NCBI GenBank assembly: GCA_964389495.1
Contig: CAYMDU010000083.1
Span: 1 to 7,013 of the forward strand
Direction of reading: 5' to 3'
DNA from: RGIG3009 sp964389495
GTDB taxonomy: Bacteria; Bacillota; Clostridia; Oscillospirales; Acutalibacteraceae
DNA: 7,013 nt
Part shown: positions 1 to 5,800 of the stretch, one piece after another
Layout of the letters: every line of letters starts with the position of its first letter
Position numbering within the stretch: the stretch's first letter is position 1
Position numbers and translations under genes: made by a program
The notes under the pieces: model-generated
Database searches by the model: none
Seen by the model: the letters and a program-made list of their open reading frames with translations, nothing else
What the model was told of the DNA's origin: nothing

Positions 1-1
1 A

Positions 2-136
2 CGGGAGGTGCCGTACACCCGTGTCATCGAACACAAGCACTTTGAGTTCGGAAAGCAGGAGAAAACGGTCATTTCGAGGGAATATCCTTCCGAATGGAAG
101 CAGGGCGTCGAGCCGTATTATCCGATCAATGACGAA
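2..136 (+). CDS. glf: UDP-galactopyranose mutase fragment (joined in frame to rpsF)
   Basis: The first 45 codons read REVPYTRVIEHKHF, then KTVISREYPSEWK and EPYYPINDE. This matches, from memory, the late part of UDP-galactopyranose mutase (E. coli Glf around residues 275-325, with NVPYTRIIEHKHF and GDEPYYPVND). The enzyme interconverts UDP-galactopyranose and UDP-galactofuranose with reduced FAD, for surface polysaccharides. The segment runs in from the left edge, so no start is visible. After the EPYYPINDE stretch Glf should continue with about 40-60 more residues, but the frame switches to ribosomal protein S6. The GTG at position 8 is an internal Val codon, not a start. Only a piece of the gene is present; a misassembly is the likeliest cause. 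Confidence 0.8.
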
Positions 137-259
137 GCAGAAGGCTACTATGTGCTGTACAACTTTGTCAGCGGCCCCGAATTCCCGGCGGAGCTGGAGC
201 GTATCAGCGGAATTACCGAAGGCGTTCTGCGGTCGATGGTCGTCCGCAAGGACAAATAA
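119..259 (+). CDS. rpsF: Ribosomal protein S6, C-terminal half
   Basis: From YPINDEAEGYYVLYNF to GVLRSMVVRKDK the frame matches the second half of bacterial S6, a 30S protein that binds 16S rRNA together with S18. The order rpsF-ssb-rpsR downstream is the standard bacterial operon and supports the call. About 47 C-terminal residues are present of a usual 95-100; the N-terminal half (the beta strand and first helix before the LAYPIN-type motif) is missing and replaced by Glf sequence. The shared tract between the two parts is about 119-136, where Glf has YPxND and S6 has YPIN. The stop at 257-259 is 12 nt before the ssb start, so the genes are co-transcribed. The promoter and any S6:S18-binding leader are absent from this window. 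Confidence 0.88.
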   Translation, partial: YPINDEAEGYYVLYNFVSGPEFPAELERISGITEGVLRSMVVRKDK

Positions 260-271
260 GGAGGCGGCATC

Positions 272-712
272 ATGAATGTTGTATGCCTGCTGGGTCGTTT
301 AACGGCGACTCCCGAGCTAAAAACAACCCAAAGCGGTGTGTCGGTAACCAGTTTTTCGGTTGCCGTAGACCGCACCTATCAACCGAAAGGCGCAGAGCGT
401 CAAACCGATTTCATTAATTGCGTTGCTTGGCGAAACACGGCAGAATTTATTTGCCGCTATTTCCAAAAAGGCCAGCGCATTGCTTTGCAGGGGTCTCTGC
501 AAAGTCGGTCGTATGTCGATAAAAACGGCAACAACCGCACCGTGTTTGAAGTGGTGATTGACAACGCGTTTTTCGCAGAATCCAAGGGGAACTCTGCGCC
601 CCGCACCGATGCCCAGCCCATGCCGGCCTACACGGAACCCGCCCCGGCGTTTTCCACGGCCGCCAGCAATGACTTTGAAGAAATTGTCGGAGACGACGAT
701 CTGCCCTTCTAA
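272..712 (+). CDS. ssb: Single-stranded DNA-binding protein SSB
   Basis: This 146-residue protein binds single-stranded DNA and recruits repair and replication partners. The N-terminal OB fold spans about residues 1-104 (MNVVCLLGRLTATPEL, then DFINCVAWRNTAEF with W53, then GSLQSRSYVDKNG). A Pro/Ala-rich linker follows (about 105-135), then the acidic tip ending DDDLPF, the conserved partner-docking peptide. The length is slightly shorter than the 150-175 usual in Firmicutes. The start is fixed by AAGGAGG at 258-264 ahead of the ATG. It lies between rpsF (12 nt before) and rpsR (38 nt after), the usual operon. The protein is intact with nothing unusual. Confidence 0.97.
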   Translation: MNVVCLLGRLTATPELKTTQSGVSVTSFSVAVDRTYQPKGAERQTDFINCVAWRNTAEFICRYFQKGQRIALQGSLQSRSYVDKNGNNRTVFEVVIDNAFFAESKGNSAPRTDAQPMPAYTEPAPAFSTAASNDFEEIVGDDDLPF

Positions 713-750
713 GCATCGGATATTTCATTACAACAAAGGAGGATTGCCTC

Positions 751-1014
751 ATGGCTGATAAAGTCGAAAAGAACGAACGATTCGATCGTCCGCGTGGCGG
801 TCGTAAAGGCCGTCGCAAGGTTTGCAGCTTCTGTGTAGACCGCGTGGAAAGTATCGATTATAAGGATGTTGCGCGTCTGCGTCGCTATGTGTCCGAGCGC
901 GCCAAAATCCTTCCCCGCCGCGTCACCGGCACTTGCGCCCGTCATCAAAGAGAATTGACGGTTGCTATCAAGCGTGCCCGTCAGATTGCCCTGATGCCTT
1001 TCGTCAGCGACTAA
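751..1014 (+). CDS. rpsR: Ribosomal protein S18
   Basis: This 87-residue 30S subunit protein partners S6 on the platform. A basic N-terminal tail (residues 10-23) is followed by the S18 core: IDYKDVARLRRYVSE, then KILPRRVTGTCARHQREL, then IKRARQIALMPF. C25-x2-C28 and C62-x2-H65 form a probable zinc site, so this is the zinc-binding (C+) form; bacteria with a C- paralogue use it under zinc starvation. AAAGGAGG at 735-742 sets the ATG start. It is the last gene of the rpsF-ssb-rpsR unit, closed by the terminator directly downstream. Confidence 0.97.
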   Translation: MADKVEKNERFDRPRGGRKGRRKVCSFCVDRVESIDYKDVARLRRYVSERAKILPRRVTGTCARHQRELTVAIKRARQIALMPFVSD

Positions 1015-1020
1015 TCATTG

Positions 1021-1053
1021 TCCCTCATTCGCGTTGGCGAATTAGGGATTTTT
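1021..1053 (+). terminator. Intrinsic terminator of the rpsF-ssb-rpsR operon
   Basis: A 12-nt arm at 1021-1032 (TCCCTCATTCGC) pairs with 1037-1048 (GCGAATTAGGGA) with one C/T mismatch and a GTTG loop, followed by TTTTT at 1049-1053. It begins 7 nt after the rpsR stop, so it ends the ribosomal operon and separates it from the hydrolase gene. Confidence 0.93.
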
Positions 1054-1103
1054 CATCTCACCGATTGTTTTTTCCGATTTCATTTTCAAAGGAAAACACC
1101 GCT

Positions 1104-1757
1104 ATGGAACTCAAAGGAAAGAAGATTGTATTTTTGGGCGACAGCATCACCTACGGCGCCGGCACCAGCGACCTCACCTGCAAAATCTATTGGCAAGTCT
1201 TGCAACAACTCAGTGGTGCCCAATGCATCGGCTACGGCATTGGCGGCCACCGTATCGCCCGCCAGCAAACACCGGAAGAAGGCGACCGTGTTCCATTTGC
1301 CGATCGGGTAGACACCATGGATGCCGACGCCGACATCGTGGTGGTGTTTGGCGGAACCAACGATTTCGGTCACGGCGATGCCGCGTTTGGAACCATGGAC
1401 GACCGCACCCTGGATACCTTTTGCGGCGCCGTGCATGTGCTGTGTCTGAAACTCTTGGAGCGTTATCCCGATGCTCAGCTGGTGTTCATGACTCCCACAC
1501 ACCGGTGCAATGAAAACGACGGCCCCTACAATTTGTACGGCACACGCCGTGCCGCCAACCTGGAAGGGTATGTCAATGCCATTCAGCAAATTGCCGGCTA
1601 CTACGGCATTCCGGTGCTGGATTTGTTCCGCACCAGCGGTATCCAACCCAATGTACCCCTCATTCGCGAACGGTACATGCCGGATGGTTTGCATCCCAAC
1701 GATGCCGGCAATGAGCGCATCGCCCGCCGCCTGCTCGGATTTTTGCAATCGCTATAA
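1104..1757 (+). CDS. SGNH/GDSL-type hydrolase (lipase/esterase family)
   Basis: This 217-residue protein has the SGNH hydrolase motif blocks: GDSITYGAG (residues 12-20, nucleophile S14), GIGGHRI (45-51, block II Gly), GGTNDFG (83-89, block III Asn N86) and DGLHPND (194-200, catalytic D194 and H197). These enzymes cleave acyl esters of lipids, carbohydrates or peptidoglycan-linked substrates; the substrate here cannot be read from sequence. No signal peptide or membrane segment is seen, so it is probably cytoplasmic. The frame is open upstream to 933, but that part overlaps rpsR and the terminator. The ATG at 1104, behind AAAGGAAA at 1088-1095, gives a start that leads straight into the first strand (KKIVFLGDS). 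The 3' end overlaps sigK tail-to-tail by 6 bp. I saw no convincing promoter. Confidence 0.9.
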   Translation: MELKGKKIVFLGDSITYGAGTSDLTCKIYWQVLQQLSGAQCIGYGIGGHRIARQQTPEEGDRVPFADRVDTMDADADIVVVFGGTNDFGHGDAAFGTMDDRTLDTFCGAVHVLCLKLLERYPDAQLVFMTPTHRCNENDGPYNLYGTRRAANLEGYVNAIQQIAGYYGIPVLDLFRTSGIQPNVPLIRERYMPDGLHPNDAGNERIARRLLGFLQSL

Positions 1758-2480
1758 GCTTTCCGGGCCGCGCGACACCGCCGGCCGCGGTATATCCCCG
1801 CGCTCAAATCGGCAACGCAATTTTTCCAGCGCTTTTTTCTCAATACGCGACACATAGCTTCGCGAAATTTGCAAGCGCCGCGCCACTTCTCGCTGTGTCA
1901 ACGGATCGCCTAACAGGCCATACCGTTGGCACAGTATTTCTTTTTCGCGTTCATCCAGTGTTTCTTCCATATACCGGTACAATTTGGCCACATTCAGCTT
2001 CATGTCCAAATCATCGGCTATGGTGTCTTCGGCGGCAATCACATCCATCAGCGTCAGGGTGTGCCCTTCTTTGTCCGTTTCAATCGGCTCCATGATGGAC
2101 ACATCCTGCGCACTTTTTCGGTTGGCGCGAAAATACATCAAAATTTCATTTTCCACGCAGCGCGAAGCGTATGTTGCCAGCCGCACACCTTTGGTATGGT
2201 CAAATGTATCCACCGCTTTCATCAAGCCGATGGTTCCAATGGAAATGAGGTCATCTTGGTCACGCACCGCGCTGTAATATTTTTTGATGATATGCGCTAC
2301 CAATCGCAAATTGTGCTCCACCAACTTGTTTCTGGCTTCCCGGTCACCGTGCTCGCGGTATGCTATCAAGTACTCCTGTTCTTCTTTCAATGACAACGGA
2401 TGCGGAAAAGAGCCGGAATTCACCACTTGCAACGCCATAAAGAAAATGCGAGATATCGCGTCCCACCATTCCAAAAACAT
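1752..2480 (-). CDS. sigK: Sporulation sigma factor SigK (late mother cell), uninterrupted
   Basis: This 242-residue sigma-70 family protein matches SigK, which directs late mother-cell genes (coat, cortex) in spore formers. A hydrophobic N-terminus (residues 1-22) followed by FPHPLS fits the pro-sequence that is cleaved on activation by the SpoIVFB protease. Region 2 covers about 47-120 (EARNKLVEHNLRLVAHIIKK; DLISIGTIGLMKA; LATYASRCVENEILM). Region 4 covers about 173-222, with the helix-turn-helix TQREVARRLQISRSYVSRIE. The segment around RCVENEILMYFRA, where skin elements split the gene in B. subtilis, is continuous. A tail of about 17 residues (226-242, Pro/Arg rich) extends past the usual end. 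GGGGAGG at 2485-2491 sets the start. SigE is the nearest alternative, but the FPxPLS junction and DKEGHTLTLMDV segment favour SigK. Confidence 0.92.
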   Translation of the reverse strand: MFLEWWDAISRIFFMALQVVNSGSFPHPLSLKEEQEYLIAYREHGDREARNKLVEHNLRLVAHIIKKYYSAVRDQDDLISIGTIGLMKAVDTFDHTKGVRLATYASRCVENEILMYFRANRKSAQDVSIMEPIETDKEGHTLTLMDVIAAEDTIADDLDMKLNVAKLYRYMEETLDEREKEILCQRYGLLGDPLTQREVARRLQISRSYVSRIEKKALEKLRCRFERGDIPRPAVSRGPESL

Positions 2481-2503
2481 GGCTCGCCTCCCCTTTCCCT
2501 ATC

Positions 2504-2530
2504 ACTGTATGCACCCTTCTGTCGATTTTT
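2504..2530 (-). promoter_or_regulatory. Sigma-E-like (mother-cell) promoter of sigK
   Basis: On the minus strand CATACAGT (2504-2511) matches the sigma-E -10 consensus CATACAnT, with AAAAAT (2525-2530) as a weak -35 after a 13-bp spacer. Initiation would fall near 2497, about 17 nt before the ATG and just ahead of the GGGGAGG ribosome binding site. Sigma-E control of sigK is established in B. subtilis; the -35 here is a poor match, and the -10 also partly resembles the sigma-K pattern (CATAnnnTA). Confidence 0.55.
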
Positions 2531-2581
2531 GCCTGTCCCGTTTCGGTTGGCGCAACACCTGCGGATTTTTAGACAATACGC

Positions 2582-2610
2582 TTGACCGCCCGCACAAACT
2601 GTGATATACT
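2582..2610 (+). promoter_or_regulatory. Sigma-A-type promoter upstream of tRNA-Pro
   Basis: TTGACC (2582-2587), a 17-bp spacer and TATACT (2605-2610) form a near-consensus housekeeping promoter pointing at tRNA-Pro. Initiation near 2617 would give a leader of about 118 nt before the tRNA, in which I see no gene and no strong hairpin. A weaker -10-like TACAAT at 2719-2724 lacks a good -35. Confidence 0.75.
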
Positions 2611-2621
2611 AAATCACAGTT
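2597..2621. promoter_or_regulatory. Operator-like inverted repeat over the -10 box
   Basis: AACTGTGAT (2597-2605) and ATCACAGTT (2613-2621) are perfect 9-bp inverted arms around a 7-bp centre. The symmetry covers the TATACT -10 box and the expected start point, so most of it lies outside the transcript. That favours a repressor binding site over an RNA hairpin. The half-site resembles TGTGA-type operators but the N9 spacing does not fit Crp (N6) or Rex; the regulator is unknown. Confidence 0.5.
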
Positions 2622-2734
2622 GCGGTATTCCGTAACCGTATCGGCGCTTGAAAATGGGATTTTACAAAACAGGGAGTACCGGTTTTCTTCTGTTTTTCTT
2701 TCCGATTTTAAGCAAAATACAATCCAATAGGCAT

Positions 2735-2810
2735 CCGGGTGTGGCGCAGCTGGGAGCGCGGGTGGTTTGGGACCATCAGGCCGCAGGTTCGATCCCTGTC
2801 ACTCGGACCA
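2735..2810 (+). tRNA. tRNA-Pro (anticodon UGG)
   Basis: A full cloverleaf of 76 nt folds by eye. The acceptor stem is 2735-2741 with 2800-2806 (CCGGGTG/CACTCGG, one G-T pair). The D arm is GCGC at 2744-2747 with 2756-2759. The anticodon stem is 2761-2765 with 2773-2777 around TTTGGGA, anticodon TGG at 2768-2770. The T arm GCAGG-TTCGATC-CCTGT spans 2783-2799. ACCA at 2807-2810 is encoded. UGG can read all four Pro codons through a modified U34. Confidence 0.97.
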
Positions 2811-2846
2811 AAAATCCTCTGATTCCGTTGGTTTCAGAGGATTTTT
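2810..2846 (+). terminator. Terminator after tRNA-Pro, probably bidirectional
   Basis: Perfect 13-nt arms at 2810-2822 (AAAAATCCTCTGA) and 2834-2846 (TCAGAGGATTTTT) flank an 11-nt loop. The core is 8 bp plus an A/T run. It starts at the last base of the tRNA CCA and can also stop transcripts coming from the minus-strand frame that ends at 2862. Confidence 0.9.
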
Positions 2847-2861
2847 CTTTGCTACTGGTAT

Positions 2862-5800
2862 TCAAATTTGACTGCACAATAAGAGGAAGCACAACATGAA
2901 TTTTGCGCCGTGCTTTTCCTGTTTATACTGTTGCCCAAATTTTAAGGCATTTTCTTGCTCTTGATAAGTTGTGTCAACAAACAAATTACCGGTAATCACA
3001 CGCTGCTTAGCACATTCGAGTTTAAACAAATAAACCTCATTAATCAAAGAGGACAATTCATTCACATTGCCGCGCGCATTTGCCTGACGCATCAGTTTTC
3101 GTGCCGTTGTTTCCAAAGAAGCCTGACTGAACACCTTGTTGTGTGTTCGCACACTTTGTGTCACTTTCTTCAAACCGGTTTGCAATTTTCGCAGCATGGA
3201 AACATCATTTTCCAGCATGGTGTCTTCCCGTTTGATTTGCTCACTAACTTCTGTAAAAGCGGCTTCTCGTTCAGCGTCGCGTTGTTGGTAAAGAGTGCTT
3301 TTGCCGAGTGTTCCATTCGGGCGTTCGGTATATCCGTAATGCCTCAATACATCTTCCGGCAAAACATCCGGAAAATACCTGTTGACATATTCCAGCAAAT
3401 TGGATATACTAACAGTAGAGTCGGTAACGGGGCCTTGAAACTCCGGGCGCATTGAGCGCAGCCGGCTCTCTTTTTTTGCGTTCACCGCATATAGTACATC
3501 CATAGAGGAAAGTTCGTTATTGAATCTGTTAATAACAGACCTCACAATATACAACTCGCCCCTGTTGTTTTTTCCTGCCCCTATTAACACATATCCCGCA
3601 TCCGCTTCTTGCTTCTTTGGGATTAGTTCATTAATAAGAATTGAGTTTTTAAGAATTGAACCGGCCTGCAATATCACCGAAGCGTTTTCGGAAAATCGCC
3701 TGTCAAGACTATGCCGAAGCCCGTTGGTTCCCAAAATTATATCCGTATCAATATCTGTTACATGCACACTCACGCTTCCGTCTTTGGTGTTAAATTTGCC
3801 AACACGGGAAGCGTTTTTCTTCGCTTCGGCAATAATATCCGCACGATTGGCAGGAACCGATTCTTGCAACGGTGTGACTATCATATCCGGTTTCGCCGTC
3901 AACGCTTGGTAGGTGTACTTGCCGCTGCCCTCTTTCGTTGCTTTTTCGTCAAAAACAATGTGATTACTGCTTTCGGAGCTTACTCGTCGTCCGGCCAGAT
4001 ATCCCTGGCGTACTCGTATGTCACTTCGATCTCCCCGTTCTCGTTCAACCTGTAACTTTCTACTAACTGATTGTCCCGCTTTAATTTTCGATGAATCAAC
4101 TGTAAGTCCTTTTTGGATATCAAATCTTGATCCGTCGGATAATTGTTCTCCACCAGAAAATCCAGCATCTCCTGAGCTTCCTCGTCTGTTCTTTGTAAAA
4201 TCATTATCCGCATTTCCAGTTCCGGAACTTGACATTTCTTCAACGCGTCTACTAAATCGTTCTTCATTTTTTCTGTCATGTGCCTTTTCCTCCATTTTCG
4301 TCATTTCAACAACTCTAAACCCACCATCAGCAGTCTTTTCAATGGTAACATATTGTCGCCGCCCACCGTCGTATATGGTTTTCCTGTTTTCCATCGGCAC
4401 CGAATCGTTGTAGGCCCACTGCATGGCAATTGTCATAAATTCATTATACACAGACCTTTTGCGCCGTGTAACCTTTTTTTCATCGATTTCTTCTTCGTAT
4501 GGCCAGCTGAATTTTACTTCTTTTTCGGTCCCAAGCTTACCATTGCTGCCCTCTTGTGTTCGCACATCATGGGCTTCGGTTGTCTGTTCTTTTGCATGGT
4601 TGAGATTTTCGGAAGCTTCATTCACGCCTTCCCAAAAAAGTGCCTGGAGAGTTTCCAGTTCTTTTTTCCAGTTGGCTACCATGCGCCCTTCTTCGGAATG
4701 TGGTGCGTAACAAGCATAGACCTCTTTTATCGTTTCCAGAATATCATTGAAAATCTGCTTGATTTTATTCCACAATCCGATATCCTGCTTTTTGATTTTG
4801 TCAAGCACTTTGGCAAAATCGCCGCCGGTCAGCACCGCTTCCAAAGAGTCGGCAACCATTTCTTCATAGGCAGCTTCATAGCTTAAAGAGTATCCGTTTT
4901 GCTCGGCTCTGTCCAGTTGCTTCAACACTTGTTCATGCGCCGAAATGCGGTGATTTCCGTATTCTTCCATCAGAACATGCGCCAATTTTTCAAATTTCAG
5001 CGGTGCCCATTGCCGAATCAGATGTGTTAATTCATGTGCCACCGTGTACAGCATGGTGCCTCGTCCGCCGTCACCGGCGTTTAAATCCACATAAATGGCC
5101 CCGGTAGCGCGATTGTATTTCCCGTTTGGTGCACGACAAACCGCGCCGTTTTGATCAATATACCGGCGAACGCCGTCTTCTTCAAACGAAGAAAACACAT
5201 GGAAATCAATCTGGAACGCTTCTGCCAACTGTTCCATCACTTTCAGTGAAACCTGTTGTACACGACTTAATTCGGTGAGATTTCCATCGAAAACAATGCG
5301 ATTGCCACTTTCGGAGATTACTCGTCGTCCGGCCAGATATCCCTGGCGTACTCGTATGTCACTTCGATCTCGCCATTTTCCAGTTTGCGATAACATTTCA
5401 CTTTGCGATTTTCCCGTTTTAGCCGACGGTGAAGTAACTGCATGTGTTTTCTTTCTATCATTTTTTGATCCGTCGGATAATTGTTCTTCACCAGAAAATC
5501 CAGCATCTCCTGGCGTTCCTCGTCGGTTTTCAACGCGTCCCGTAGCATCATCAATTCGATTTCCGAAACTTGGCACTTCTCTGCCGCGCGCACTAAATCT
5601 CTCTCGACTTTCCCCATCATTTTCCTTCCCTGCCTCTCTTATTGTTGATTGAGACTCTGTAAAGCTATTATCCGTTTTCTTTTCAATGGTGATATACCGC
5701 TTCCGCCTGCCATCATATATCGTCTTTGTTTCCCCAGGTTGCACCGAATCGTTATAGGCCCACTGCATGGCAATTGTCATGAATTCATTATACACAGACT

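Larger units (their letters stand above)
3948..4484 (-). repeat. Module copy 2 of the duplicated ~540-bp unit
   Basis: The unit runs from DEKKVTRRKRSVYNEF to SESSNHIVFD in the long frame, containing nested gene copy 2. Resemblance begins a little earlier (GTE...F at about residues 483-490 against 38-45). After IVFD the two copies diverge completely: here the region from TYQALTAKPDMIVTP follows, in copy 1 the metalloprotease domain. Confidence 0.85.

Noticed and set aside
933..1103. Longer start for the SGNH hydrolase (frame open from 933)
   Set aside because: It would overlap rpsR and the terminator in another frame; the ATG at 1104 with AAAGGAAA fits the family's N-terminus.
1086..1748. A 220-codon minus-strand frame opposite the hydrolase
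   Set aside because: Antisense shadow of a gene with clear catalytic motifs; no family resemblance and no ribosome binding site.
1765..1790. GC-rich inverted repeat (CCGCG...CGCGG) near the sigK 3' end
   Set aside because: It lies in the sigK coding region with a long loop and no T run, so it is not supported as a terminator.
2648..2899. An 83-codon frame through tRNA-Pro
   Set aside because: It runs through the tRNA and its terminator, so it is a chance frame.
4278..4886. A 202-codon plus-strand frame inside the polyvalent-protein region
   Set aside because: Phe/His/Cys-rich antisense reading of the long frame; no start signals and no recognisable domain.
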